Part shown: positions 46,751 to 55,192 of the stretch, piece after piece | Layout: each line of letters opens with the position of its first letter | Numbering within the stretch: position 1 is the first letter of the stretch | Source of the DNA: CATQHS01 sp963422655 | GTDB taxonomy: Bacteria > Actinomycetota > Acidimicrobiia > Acidimicrobiales > Aldehydirespiratoraceae | Assembly: GCA_963422655.1 (NCBI GenBank) | Contig: OY730440.1 | Coordinates: forward strand, 186,001-250,000 | DNA length: 64,000 nt | Reading direction: 5' to 3' | Notes under the pieces: generated by a model | The model's input: only the letters and a program-made list of their open reading frames with translations | What the model was told of the DNA's origin: nothing | The model's database searches: none | Translations under genes and position numbers: made by a program

Positions 46751-48433
46751 GTGGGGGCGTCCCGCGCCGATGGGGAAACAGAACGCGGGCCGGTCTCGAG
46801 GTCGAAGCGAACTTTCAAACCACCTACGTTGCAGTCAAGTGTTGATCTGCTTGTAGCGTTGTCGAACGTGGCTCGACGGCTCGACATAGAACTCACCAGT
46901 TGCCGCGATGACGGTAACTGGACTTGGAGGGCTGCCGGGGCCCGCCAACCCAAGGGCGAGCTGGACGGTGCCCTGTTACCCGACTCGGTATCTGTGGGTG
47001 ACGTCCTCAAGGTCGAGGCTGACGCCCACTTGGAGGGGCTCGACATCACTACTGTCTTTGCACCCAAGCCGCAGCGACCAGAACCGGAGCGTCTAAAGCT
47101 GTTGCCAGATGGTAGCCAACCACTGGTTTCGGCCAAACTAGCCTCTAAGCGGAGTCGCCGAAAGTTCGACGCCGAAGTGGCCGACGGTGATTCGGAAACC
47201 AAGTCCGATCACCGTGGGCGTAAAGAACTCCGGGACGGGGAGCGCCAGGCCCGGCGTCGCACGGATGGACACGGCCAAGGGCGCGCTGACAAGCAAGGGC
47301 GCCATGACAAGCAAAGGCGCGCTGACAAGCAGGATGGAGCAGGCTCGACCCGGGACCGTATAGATAGGCGAGGTAAGTCGCGTCCGGCTCGCGATGACAA
47401 GGACCGCAAAGGTAAGAAAAGCGACAAGACCCGTAAGGATGGCCAAGAGCGTGACCGTGCCCGAGGCCGGGACCGGCCTCGACGCGACCGAACCGAATCC
47501 CCGGCCAAACCCCGGGCACAGCGGCTCAAGGCCAAGCGGGTCCATAGACGAGCCGCGCTCGAAGCCCTGCCTGCAGACCAACACCCTCTGGCCGAGGAGA
47601 TCCTGCAGGGAGGGGTACCGGGCGTCCGTCAAACAATTTTTCAGATGAACCAGAAGGCCAAGGCTGAGGGACTCCCCTCGATCAAGGCCGACCCGCTGAT
47701 CGTACTGGCTGAGCGAATGGCTCCTGGCCTGAAAGCGGCTGAATGGCACGACCGAGCTGACGCGGCCTGGGCCGGGATCCACGAGATAGACCTGCGTGAC
47801 ATCCGCTCGGTCATCGTGGCTGCCGATCGGGCAGCCCGGACCGAGGAGACCCGGACTCTGGCCGCCAACATCCGAGCCGGACTGGTAGCCCGGGTGGAAA
47901 CTGAGCATCGTCAATGGCTCGACGAGTTGTCGTCTCTCATGACCGATGGGCGCACGGTCCGAGCTCTTCGGCTCAGTTCCCATCCCCCCAAAGCGGGTTC
48001 ACCTCTTCCCCCCGACATGGCCGAACGTCTGGCCCGCTCGGCCGCGGAGAACCTCGACACCGAGGTGTCGCAGCAACGATGGGCGACGGTAGCTGATGCG
48101 GTGGCTTTCTCTCCGGTTCGTACCCAGGTGACCCCGGTCGGTATTCCGGCTCAGCCGAACGAGTCCCTGCTCTCCGCTATTCGCAAGGTCGCCGATCGGA
48201 TACCTCAGATCGCGGCCATGTTCGGGATGGAACCGGATCCACCCCGCCGCCGTCGGGGTCGGACTACTCCCCCGCCGCCAAAGTTGGCAGCCGCCGGACC
48301 CACACCAGACAAGCCGGACACGACCACGCCGGACACGACCACCTCGACCGGCACCGGCCCGGACACACCGGCACCTGTCACACCGGCACCCGAACCGGCA
48401 ACATCTGAGCCGATCAAACGATCGTCGGTATGA
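46751..48433 (+). CDS. Large Lys/Arg-rich protein of unknown function
   Basis: I do not recognise a named family. From the GTG at 46751 the product is 560 residues in three parts. A small folded N-terminal domain (SSVDLLVALSNVARRLDIEL to DVLKVEADAHLEGLDITTVF) contains a VGDVLKVEAD strand pair. A ~120-residue, extremely basic and acidic low-complexity linker follows (RADKQGRHDKQRRADKQ and similar). The C-terminal helical domain runs from HRRAALEALP through LRLSSHPPKAG to VADRIPQIAAMFG and ends in a Pro/Thr-rich tail. The basic linker suggests RNA or ribosome contact. It is divergent from the cas operon but shows no Cas feature. The start could be the ATG at 46526. Confidence 0.75.
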   Translation: MGASRADGETERGPVSRSKRTFKPPTLQSSVDLLVALSNVARRLDIELTSCRDDGNWTWRAAGARQPKGELDGALLPDSVSVGDVLKVEADAHLEGLDITTVFAPKPQRPEPERLKLLPDGSQPLVSAKLASKRSRRKFDAEVADGDSETKSDHRGRKELRDGERQARRRTDGHGQGRADKQGRHDKQRRADKQDGAGSTRDRIDRRGKSRPARDDKDRKGKKSDKTRKDGQERDRARGRDRPRRDRTESPAKPRAQRLKAKRVHRRAALEALPADQHPLAEEILQGGVPGVRQTIFQMNQKAKAEGLPSIKADPLIVLAERMAPGLKAAEWHDRADAAWAGIHEIDLRDIRSVIVAADRAARTEETRTLAANIRAGLVARVETEHRQWLDELSSLMTDGRTVRALRLSSHPPKAGSPLPPDMAERLARSAAENLDTEVSQQRWATVADAVAFSPVRTQVTPVGIPAQPNESLLSAIRKVADRIPQIAAMFGMEPDPPRRRRGRTTPPPPKLAAAGPTPDKPDTTTPDTTTSTGTGPDTPAPVTPAPEPATSEPIKRSSV

Positions 48434-48821
48434 TGCCGTGGTCGTGGAGGAGTTCGGCCAAACCCTCCACCAATCCCATCTCGGCCACATCCCAGACCGG
48501 AACCCACCGAACCTCGGCTGCGTCGTCTCCGGCCACCGGCTCCTCGTTGTCTAACAAGGTCACGTGAAAGTCCAAGATCACGTAGTGACAGCCAGTCTCT
48601 ACCCGTTCAGCCCAGTCGATCAAAGGCCCGCATACGCCTACCAGGCCGGTTTCTTCCCTCAGCTCGCGAGCTACCGCCTCGGCCAGTAGCTCACCGCGAC
48701 GGACTCGGCCCCCGGGAATCGACCACTCCCCGGCGGCAGGGCTCCGGCCCCGCCGTATCAGCAACAGGTAGTCGCCGCGGCGAACCACCGCCCCTACGGC
48801 CAGTTCCGGGATGGCCGTCAC
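48414..48821 (-). CDS. Nudix hydrolase
   Basis: A 135-residue Nudix protein. The box GGRVRRGELLAEAVARELREETG (written in parts: GGRVRRGELLAEA, then VARELREETG, residues 37-59) fits G-x5-E-x7-R-E-x2-E-E-x-G exactly, so Mg-dependent hydrolysis of a nucleoside-diphosphate-linked substrate is expected. The N-terminal strand LAVGAVVRRGDYLLLIRRG and the WSIPGG lead-in resemble MutT/ADP-sugar-type enzymes, but the substrate cannot be read from sequence. The GTG overlaps the stop of the upstream GNAT gene by 4 bp. Its 3' end overlaps the convergent large gene by 20 bp. Confidence 0.9.
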   Translation of the reverse strand: MTAIPELAVGAVVRRGDYLLLIRRGRSPAAGEWSIPGGRVRRGELLAEAVARELREETGLVGVCGPLIDWAERVETGCHYVILDFHVTLLDNEEPVAGDDAAEVRWVPVWDVAEMGLVEGLAELLHDHGIIPTIV

Positions 48822-49306
48822 AGGGGTGGGCCCAATGATCTGTGCACAACAATGGAGCGAGCCACCAGACCATGGGTTTCGAAGAAGTTCTTGGTGCCAC
48901 GGTCACCCGGCAGTGCCAGGCTGTCGACACCCACACACCCTCGTTGGCGAGCCCAATCCATCAGGTGGGTCATGAGCGATTCTCCTACTCCTACCCCACG
49001 GCCGTCCGGCATGACGTAGATGTCTTCGATCTGCCCGATCGAGGCACCGTCATAGAGTGTTTCGAGCCGGACAACTCCGTAGCCCACAACGGTTCCGTCA
49101 ATGGTGCCCACCACTACACAGGCGTCGGGATCATCCAGATCGGCCCGCAAACCGATGGAGACCGGCCGCCGCCGAGCTTCCCGCCGTGACCATATCGATC
49201 CCCCCCGGTGGCGTGACAGCTCTTCGATGGCCAGATCCGCCAGTTCCCCCAGTACCTCGAGATCACCGGCGTCGGCCCGCCGACTTCCCTCGCTAATAGA
49301 AGTCAC
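48818..49306 (-). CDS. GNAT-family N-acetyltransferase
   Basis: Acetyl-CoA-dependent transferase of 162 residues. The acetyl-CoA pyrophosphate loop is GRGVGVGESLM (Q/R-x-x-G-x-G/A type), preceded by the motif A strand IGQIEDIYVMPDG and followed by the helix THLMDWARQRGC. The C-terminal part ends FFETHGLVARSIVVHRSL, a common GNAT finish. The substrate is unknown. It is co-directional and overlapping with the Nudix gene, so the two are probably expressed together. Confidence 0.87.
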   Translation of the reverse strand: MTSISEGSRRADAGDLEVLGELADLAIEELSRHRGGSIWSRREARRRPVSIGLRADLDDPDACVVVGTIDGTVVGYGVVRLETLYDGASIGQIEDIYVMPDGRGVGVGESLMTHLMDWARQRGCVGVDSLALPGDRGTKNFFETHGLVARSIVVHRSLGPPL

Positions 49307-49334
49307 GAGGGCATCTCGAAATTTTGAACCCTTC

Positions 49335-49823
49335 TCATGGTTGGTCCCGAAGTTGTCGTATCCGATTGATGACCGTAACCCGGGATCGATGATCCTCTTC
49401 GTAAGCGAGCACCTCGCCGAGATCGGTGTCGCTCATGTCTTCGAGACGGGCAAGCACTTCCGGGGCGGTCAGCTCGTCATACCCGTCCATGACCCCTGAC
49501 CGGGCTGGGTCCCCTCCGTTGCCGCTGCTGATCGGCACCTCACCTTCATCTCCTCCCCTTTGGTCGCCGCCATCGGCCGGATCGTCCTCGTGATCGGCTT
49601 CACCCTCTTCGCTGGATGGAGAGAACAGCTCATCGAACAGTCGCTCCATCCGGCCCCAGCCCTGCTGGACCGCGAATCGTCCTGTAAGCCGGGTCAGAAC
49701 GATCTGGCCCTGGCCTCGTTCCACCAGCTTGGGCAACAGCTCTTTGGCTTCGAGGGCCAGACCGACAGGGGCATACACCAACAGGTCGAGGGCCTGACCT
49801 ACAAAGTGCTGTTTCCTGTTCAT
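49335..49823 (-). CDS. Small acidic protein of unknown function
   Basis: A 162-residue soluble protein I cannot assign. The N-terminal half is helical (ALDLLVYAPVGLALEAKELLPKL and FAVQQGWGRMERLFDELF) and the middle is a strongly acidic, glycine-rich linker. The C-terminal ~45 residues form a compact helical unit (YDELTAPEVLARLEDMSDTD, then LGEVLAYEEDHRSRVTVINR). Such three-part proteins are common next to DUF4193 genes in actinobacteria as far as I recall; I could not check this. It lies 12 bp downstream of the DUF4193-like gene on the same strand. Confidence 0.65.
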   Translation of the reverse strand: MNRKQHFVGQALDLLVYAPVGLALEAKELLPKLVERGQGQIVLTRLTGRFAVQQGWGRMERLFDELFSPSSEEGEADHEDDPADGGDQRGGDEGEVPISSGNGGDPARSGVMDGYDELTAPEVLARLEDMSDTDLGEVLAYEEDHRSRVTVINRIRQLRDQP

Positions 49824-49835
49824 GCTTGTGGAACT

Positions 49836-50348
49836 TCAATCCTTCAGTGCCCGTCCGATGGAAGGGCAGGGGTCTTCACCCGACGGACATCGAGGGTTGT
49901 CCCTGGTCCCGAATTGAGTGCTGCTCACGATGAGAAAGCACTGACCGCAGGTCCACTCGTCAGCCCGTCTGGGGGCGATAACTGCGGCGGCTGTCCCTTC
50001 CGACAGTAGGCCTTCGTCTTCGTCTTCGTCTCCATCGTCCTCTTTGTCGTCGCCGGACGCGATCCGTTCCCTGAGAATCTCGTCGAGGCCGGCTTCGACA
50101 TCGCTGGGATCAACGTCGTCGTCTTCGTCGCTGGACTCCACCGGGACTGCGACGTCGTCTTCCTCGTCGTCGTCGTCTTCATCGACATGATCGTCAGAAT
50201 CATCGAGATCGTGCTCCAGCGGCTCGAAGTCGTCGCCGAGGGAGGGGTCCTCATTGAGAGCAGTCAACGTTTCAAGATCGGGCTCTTGGTCGCCGAGCTC
50301 GATTTCGGTGTCAGGTTCTTCGTCTTTGGCTTCTTCGTCTTTGGTCAT
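49836..50348 (-). CDS. DUF4193-like acidic protein with C-terminal zinc-ribbon cysteines
   Basis: A 170-residue protein whose first two-thirds are almost entirely Asp/Glu (DDSDDHVDEDDDDEEDD and similar) and whose end carries a small cysteine motif: WTCGQCFLIVSSTQF followed by CPSGEDPCP. That arrangement matches the actinobacterial DUF4193 family, small proteins of unknown role with a probable metal site. I start it at the ATG at 50348 (MTKDEEAKDE); the frame extends upstream to 50426 but that part is proline-rich and unlike the family. The acidic region is encoded by GAC/GAG-rich DNA with short imperfect repeats. Confidence 0.75.
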   Translation of the reverse strand: MTKDEEAKDEEPDTEIELGDQEPDLETLTALNEDPSLGDDFEPLEHDLDDSDDHVDEDDDDEEDDVAVPVESSDEDDDVDPSDVEAGLDEILRERIASGDDKEDDGDEDEDEGLLSEGTAAAVIAPRRADEWTCGQCFLIVSSTQFGTRDNPRCPSGEDPCPSIGRALKD

Positions 50349-50460
50349 CTGCGGGTACCGGGAAAGTTCGGGTGACAACTCTGGACATCTGGGGGGTGAC
50401 ACTTCAGCGGGGCGGATCATAGGCACGGATCATCAGTATGCAACACATCCGGGCGGTGGA

Positions 50461-52122
50461 TCAGCCCGGCGGTGCATCAGCATCAGCCTTGGCCACTCCA
50501 GTTGCTCCGCTGGTATCGATCCGAGATCGACTCGACGCGGTTCGCTTCTCGGCATCCAGGCGGCCCAGCCCTGTCGAGGGGCTCGAATCCACGAAGGTCA
50601 TCATTTCCGCCACCGCTCGATGGCCTGCTGTGGCTGTGATCAGGTGATGCATCTGCTGGCATATGATCCGGTAGGCAGGATGACTTTGAGGGGTAGTACG
50701 CAACTCAAGCATGTGCATCGCTTCCCTGGCGTTCATCTGAATGCTGTATCGGACCCGGTAGGCCAAGGCCACCGCGTAGGAGGCCCGTTCCGGGAACTCC
50801 AGCGTCAGCACATCGTGGAGCGCGGCGGAACGAGCCATAACCTCGTCGAAGTTGCCGTCGAAGCCGGCGGCGACCACCTCGCAAGGGCGGGAGTATCCAT
50901 GGCGGGGTGAGAGCGGTTGCCACTCGATAGTGAGCATCCGATGGCGCTGGAGATCTCGGAACGCACCGTAGTCGGAGAGAATCTCGAACCGATACATGGT
51001 TCGTTCCAGCGCTCGGCCTGGTCGGTGCCGCCGGTTGAGGCGATTCCCGCAATAGGCCTTCACCACGCCGATCCGCTCCTCCGTCGACATGGCCTGCACT
51101 CGGGCCGCCACGGTGCTCTCGGGCAACGACGTGTAAGGATACATCATGGCCGTGATCATCTTGACCTCGCCGTCGGGGTCGAAGTCGACCAACTCCACCA
51201 TGTCATCAACGGTTTCCCCTCCGGAATCACCGAAGACGCGGTCGGCCACTGCTTCCATGGCGGCCCGATTATCGGCTAGGTACTGGGTGGTCCGCAGGCC
51301 CCGGTTGGGCACGTCCACCCGTTTCAGAAACGACGGGATGACTTTACGCAGTTCGGCGAGCATCAGATCGGTATAGGCCCGGGCTTCGGGGAGCGGATGG
51401 GCCCGCATGCGCAGCAGCAACGCCTCATAGGCCTGGCCGGTGCCGTATATGCCCACATTGCTCAGCGATGCAGCCGGCAGCATGCCCCGAATGGAGTCGA
51501 GGGCCCGGGCCTTGACCGCTTGCCGGTAGGCAAAGTCGGAATCGCCGGGAGCCATGGCCACGTTGGTCCGGAAGAACTGCTGCATGACGGGGATGAGCGC
51601 CGAATACGAATCGAACATGCGGTCCATGTCGCCCACGTAGCGGGTGCCGAGGGGAGACACCATGATCTCGGGGTCGCGGTAGTAGTGGTAGCGCCCCCCG
51701 AGCCGCCGGTCATAAGCGATGTAACGGGTGCTCTGCTCCAGGTACGACATCAGCCGCCCCCATTCGAGCACCTTCGTGAGCAGGTTCGACGACTGCTCGC
51801 AGGCCAGATGTACGCCGCCGAGCTGAGCCACGGAATCGTCGCCGTACTCGTAGAACACCCGGTCGTACAGTTCGCTGGCCCGGCGCAGGCCGACAGTGGC
51901 GTCGATCGTCTCGTCGCCGCCGATGTCCAAGTCGTCCAAGAACTCGTCCAGGAACAGTCGGCGCAGGCTCAGAGTCGACCGCGCGTAGCGAGAGAAGAGC
52001 GCGCCCTTGACCACCTCGGGCAGGTTCACCAGCGCAAAGACCGGCTGATCGAGGTTGGTAAAGTAGCGGCGCAGGACGTCGGCCTCTTCGAGAGTGAATT
52101 CCTCGGCGATGTAGGCCGTCAC
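50461..52122 (-). CDS. Double-length ThyX-family (FAD-dependent thymidylate synthase-like) protein
   Basis: A 553-residue protein, about twice the length of ordinary ThyX (220-250). The second half contains a recognisable ThyX signature, RHRMLTIEW followed by LSPRHGY (around residue 392), plus RYSIQMNAREAMHMLELRT, the dUMP/FAD-binding C-terminal region. The first half shows a related but degenerate pattern: RYARSTLSLRRLFLDEF and LEWGRLMSYLEQSTRYI. Tandem ThyX-like proteins of this type occur in actinobacteria, and whether they make dTMP is uncertain. No thyA is in the window. The GTG start is supported by TAGCCT 7 nt upstream. Confidence 0.82.
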   Translation of the reverse strand: MTAYIAEEFTLEEADVLRRYFTNLDQPVFALVNLPEVVKGALFSRYARSTLSLRRLFLDEFLDDLDIGGDETIDATVGLRRASELYDRVFYEYGDDSVAQLGGVHLACEQSSNLLTKVLEWGRLMSYLEQSTRYIAYDRRLGGRYHYYRDPEIMVSPLGTRYVGDMDRMFDSYSALIPVMQQFFRTNVAMAPGDSDFAYRQAVKARALDSIRGMLPAASLSNVGIYGTGQAYEALLLRMRAHPLPEARAYTDLMLAELRKVIPSFLKRVDVPNRGLRTTQYLADNRAAMEAVADRVFGDSGGETVDDMVELVDFDPDGEVKMITAMMYPYTSLPESTVAARVQAMSTEERIGVVKAYCGNRLNRRHRPGRALERTMYRFEILSDYGAFRDLQRHRMLTIEWQPLSPRHGYSRPCEVVAAGFDGNFDEVMARSAALHDVLTLEFPERASYAVALAYRVRYSIQMNAREAMHMLELRTTPQSHPAYRIICQQMHHLITATAGHRAVAEMMTFVDSSPSTGLGRLDAEKRTASSRSRIDTSGATGVAKADADAPPG

Positions 52123-52129
52123 GTAACAG

Positions 52130-52135
52130 AGGCTA
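52130..52135 (-). promoter_or_regulatory. Putative leaderless -10 element of the ThyX-like gene
   Basis: On the minus strand TAGCCT ends 7 nt before the GTG start at 52122, with no ribosome-binding site between them. Confidence 0.5.
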
Positions 52136-52175
52136 CGGGAGCGGAGGGTAGGACTCGCGGATTGAGCTGAACTGA

Positions 52176-53351
52176 CTACCGGTGGGCAGCGAAAGCATCT
52201 CCGATGGCAGCGAGCACACCGTCGCCGAGCCAGCAGTCGACCACGGTCATGGCCATGGCCTTGGCCCCATCGACGACAGCCGAGTCGCCGCTGTCACCGC
52301 GGGCATGGACGGCGAACTCGGGCGTGTGGATCGGTACATCGTCGGGCGCCACTTTCACCATGGGATGGATCGACGGCGTGACGTAGCTCACGTTGCCCAT
52401 GTCGGTGCTGCCCATCACCCGGGCCTCGTCCTCGGTCATCGGTTCGCGACCCAGTTCCCTGACGTTGGTGACGTAGCAGTCCAGCAGGGGTTCGTTTTTA
52501 AGCAGGTCGGAGAATGCCGGGTCGATCCACTCGATGTCAACGGTGCACTGAGCGGCCTGGGCCGTTCCGGTCAGACAGGCCATGACCCGGTCTTTCAGCG
52601 GCTGAAGGGTCTCGACGGTGCCCGAGCGCACGTACCACTCAGACGCAGCGGTGGCCGGCACGATATTGGGTTTGGCCCCGCCGTCGGTGAAGATGCCGTG
52701 AATCCGTTCGTCGTCTTTGATGTGCTGGCGCAGAGCGGCTATGGCGTTGTAACCCAGCACGGCGGCGTCCAAGGCATTGCGGCCTGCCTCGGGAGCAGCA
52801 GCGGCATGAGCAGCGGCTCCGGTGTAGCGGGCGTCGAGTCGCTGAACGGCCACGGCATGAAAGGTCCGCAACTCATGGTTGGCCGGGTGGATCATCATCG
52901 ACGCGTCCACGTCGGCGAAGGCCCCTCGGCGGATCATGAGCTCCTTGCCGCCGCCGCCTTCTTCGGCCGGTGTCCCCAGCAGTGCCAAGCGGCCTCCGGC
53001 TTCAGCCGCGATGGACGCAGCCGCCAGCCCAGCTCCGAGTCCAGCCGCGGCGATGATGTTGTGGCCGCAGGCGTGACCGATGCCGGGTAAGGCGTCGTAT
53101 TCGCACAGTACCGCGACGGTGGGCCCGTCGACCGCCCCGACCCGGGCGTCGAAAGCCGTTTCCAGCTCGTATGCCCCACGCTCGACTGTGATACCGCTGT
53201 CTCGGATCACCTCGGTGAGCAGGTCGTGGGCAAAATGCTCCTCGAAGCAAAGCTCCGGATGAGCGTGGATCTGGTGGGAGACGTCGAGCAGGGTCGGGGT
53301 CAGGCGATCCACTTCGGCACAGACCCGCTGCTTAGCTTCGGCTATGTCCAT
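52176..53351 (-). CDS. M20-family amidohydrolase (AbgB-like)
   Basis: Zinc or manganese-dependent amidohydrolase of the M20D type, which removes acyl or aminobenzoyl groups from amino-acid conjugates. The 391-residue protein has metal-binding motifs HAHPELCFEE, CEYDALPGIGHACGHN and GTPAEEGGGGKELMI, and the dimerisation domain starts near AVQRLDARYTGAAAH. MGSTDMGNVSYVTPSIHPM near the C terminus completes the active site. Its sequence resembles p-aminobenzoyl-glutamate hydrolase subunit B more than N-acyl-amino-acid amidase, but the natural substrate is not determined. The TAGGAT hexamer 6 nt upstream uses the stop codon of the preceding gene. Confidence 0.88.
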   Translation of the reverse strand: MDIAEAKQRVCAEVDRLTPTLLDVSHQIHAHPELCFEEHFAHDLLTEVIRDSGITVERGAYELETAFDARVGAVDGPTVAVLCEYDALPGIGHACGHNIIAAAGLGAGLAAASIAAEAGGRLALLGTPAEEGGGGKELMIRRGAFADVDASMMIHPANHELRTFHAVAVQRLDARYTGAAAHAAAAPEAGRNALDAAVLGYNAIAALRQHIKDDERIHGIFTDGGAKPNIVPATAASEWYVRSGTVETLQPLKDRVMACLTGTAQAAQCTVDIEWIDPAFSDLLKNEPLLDCYVTNVRELGREPMTEDEARVMGSTDMGNVSYVTPSIHPMVKVAPDDVPIHTPEFAVHARGDSGDSAVVDGAKAMAMTVVDCWLGDGVLAAIGDAFAAHR

Positions 53352-53357
53352 GCCCGC

Positions 53358-53363
53358 ATCCTA
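53358..53363 (-). promoter_or_regulatory. Putative leaderless -10 element of the amidohydrolase gene, overlapping the upstream stop
   Basis: On the minus strand TAGGAT ends 6 nt before the ATG at 53351, and its TAG (53363-53361) is the stop codon of the DAGK-like gene. Confidence 0.5.
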
Positions 53364-53972
53364 GAACCAGACTTCGAGGGCGTCGGGCTCGACCCGGATG
53401 CTGATGGTTCCGGCCCGGCCCAAGAACCTACCGTCGCCGTATACGTCCAAGGCCGGATCCAAGTCGAACTGGGCCGAGGCGGTGCGGCGCTGCTCGATCT
53501 CGGGGTGGGGGACGTGGGTGCCGGTTCTCAGTCGCGATCGGGCCCGGATTCGGGCCCTCACCGGTTGGCGGCTGTCGACGACATCGAGACGGCCATCACC
53601 GGGATGGGCCCGGGGCGCCACGTTCCATCGACCGAGAAAGGCAGCGTTGGCTACCACCAGCACTCGACCCCACCACCACGACCGGCGGGCCACCAGATGG
53701 GCCACGAACCAGTAGAGTCGACCGCCGACCAGAGCCGCCCCCACGTCGACTCGGACTCGACAGGCTGCGGTCGCACTGAAACGGTAGCCCGCACCGGTGG
53801 CCCCCAAGGTCCGGGCCAGATCACCGCCGACCAGCACCAACGGGGGGGTCTGCTCTCCGGCCCGGCGGGCAGCGGTCACGATATGAGCCGCCTCGGCGTC
53901 ACTGGTGACCGTGACCGCTTCGGTCGGCACCGGCCCGGCCTCTCCCCAGTCCTGACCCCGCCTTATGGTCAC
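53361..53972 (-). CDS. Protein related to the C-terminal domain of YegS/diacylglycerol kinase family
   Basis: A 203-residue protein. Residues ~45-55 contain LVLVGGDLARTLG, reminiscent of the GGDGT nucleotide loop of lipid kinases but with the catalytic G-T replaced. The rest (LYWFVAHLVARRSWW, VVANAAFLGRWNVAPRAHPGDG, TGTHVPHPEI, DVYGDGRFLGRAG) follows the beta-sandwich C-terminal domain of YegS/DAGK proteins, including the APRAHPGDGRLDV stretch that forms the lipid-side metal site. It is shorter than a complete ~300-residue kinase and lacks a full ATP site, so it may bind lipid without being a kinase. Its GTG start follows tatC closely. Confidence 0.65.
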   Translation of the reverse strand: MTIRRGQDWGEAGPVPTEAVTVTSDAEAAHIVTAARRAGEQTPPLVLVGGDLARTLGATGAGYRFSATAACRVRVDVGAALVGGRLYWFVAHLVARRSWWWGRVLVVANAAFLGRWNVAPRAHPGDGRLDVVDSRQPVRARIRARSRLRTGTHVPHPEIEQRRTASAQFDLDPALDVYGDGRFLGRAGTISIRVEPDALEVWF

Positions 53973-54015
53973 CGACCGGCCCTATCGGGGGTGAAGCCTC
54001 TGGCAGCCTCCACCA

Positions 54016-54867
54016 TCACGGAGCCAGCGGTTCACGGCGCTGACGGCGACGGTTCCTCACGATCCCGAACAGGATCGAGATCTCATAGAACACATACATT
54101 GGTAACGACAAAGCCATCAGGGTGAAGGGGTCGCCGCTGGGGGTGATCACGGCCACCAAGACGACGATGCCGACAACGGCGTAGGACCGGTTCCGGCGCA
54201 ACGTGCGGTTGTCGAGCAGATCCACCGACTGCAGCCCGATCAACACGATCGGGAACTGGAACCCGATCCCGAACGCGATCATCATCTTCACGACGAAGCC
54301 GAGATATTGCTTGGGGCTGAACAGCGAGACGAGGTCGGTTCCCCCGATATCGGCCAGGAAGTTCAAGGCCCGGGGCAGACTCCAGTAGGCCATCCCGGCC
54401 CCCAGCAGGAACAGGGCAAAGCCTATCAGGACGAAAGGAACGGCGTACTTCTTCTCCCGGCGGTACAGGCCCGGGGCCACGAACCGCCACACCTGCCACA
54501 GCACCACCGGCATAGCCAGAGCCAAGCCACCGTACCCGGCTACGGTGAGACGCACTCCGAAGGGTTCGAGAGGGTCGGTTACGAACAGGTTGCAGCCACC
54601 GTCGGAGCCGAACAGGCCGGAATCGACCCGCTCGGAAATCGGGAAGGTCTTGCAGTAGGGGCGCAGCAAGAAGTCCAGGATTATCGGGTAGAGAAACCAG
54701 CACGCCACGGCCCCGGCTGCGATGGCGATGACCAACTTGATGATCCGGCTCCTCAGTTCGGCCAGATGCTCTATCAAGGTCATGGCGGATTTGTCGTTCT
54801 CACTCTCCTGATGGTCTCCGTATCCGCCATCGTCGCCGAGCTGTCCGTCGATGTCAGTGCCGGTCAT
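54016..54867 (-). CDS. tatC: Sec-independent protein translocase TatC
   Basis: Polytopic receptor of the twin-arginine translocase, which exports folded proteins. The 283-residue protein has six hydrophobic segments. Conserved features are MTLIEHLAELRSRIIK at the cytoplasmic N terminus, PLEPFGVRLTVAGYGGLALAMPVVLWQVWRFVAPGLY (written here in part as LAMPVVLWQVWRF), FSPKQYLGFVVKM and the terminal VAVITPSGDPFTLMALSLPM. An acidic N-terminal extension (~28 residues) precedes the core. tatB lies 7 bp upstream on the same strand, forming a tatBC operon. Confidence 0.95.
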   Translation of the reverse strand: MTGTDIDGQLGDDGGYGDHQESENDKSAMTLIEHLAELRSRIIKLVIAIAAGAVACWFLYPIILDFLLRPYCKTFPISERVDSGLFGSDGGCNLFVTDPLEPFGVRLTVAGYGGLALAMPVVLWQVWRFVAPGLYRREKKYAVPFVLIGFALFLLGAGMAYWSLPRALNFLADIGGTDLVSLFSPKQYLGFVVKMMIAFGIGFQFPIVLIGLQSVDLLDNRTLRRNRSYAVVGIVVLVAVITPSGDPFTLMALSLPMYVFYEISILFGIVRNRRRQRREPLAP

Positions 54868-54874
54868 GGAAAGA

Positions 54875-55186
54875 TCAAGCCGAAGCGTCGTCGCTGTCTT
54901 GGGATGGGGTGCTGTCTCGGGACGGGGACGCGTCCGGGGCCGGGCCGGTTGCCTTGGGTGGCGCTGACGGATTCCCCGGGTCGGCTGCCTTCAAGGTCGC
55001 TTTGGACTCGGCGATCGGCTCGTTGAGAGCCTCCTGGAACTCTCGCCTGAACCCGGTGGCCACCCGCCGGGTTTCAGCCGCGAACCGGCTCACCTGGCGG
55101 ATGACGGTGGGCAGTTTGGCGGGACCCAGCACGATGAGTCCCACCAGCAAGATGACGAGAATCTCTCCCCCACCGAGATTGCCCAT
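54875..55186 (-). CDS. tatB: Twin-arginine translocase subunit TatB (TatA/B family)
   Basis: A 103-residue single-span membrane protein: a very short N terminus (GNLGGGE), one transmembrane helix (ILVILLVGLIVLG), the hinge GPAKLP, then an amphipathic helix (VIRQVSRFAAETRRVATGFR) and a proline/serine-rich tail. The G-P hinge is more typical of TatB than TatA (usually F-G), so I call it TatB, with TatA as the alternative. It precedes tatC on the same strand. TAGGCT 6 nt upstream of the ATG indicates a leaderless start. Confidence 0.85.
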   Translation of the reverse strand: MGNLGGGEILVILLVGLIVLGPAKLPTVIRQVSRFAAETRRVATGFRREFQEALNEPIAESKATLKAADPGNPSAPPKATGPAPDASPSRDSTPSQDSDDASA

Positions 55187-55192
55187 GGCTGC

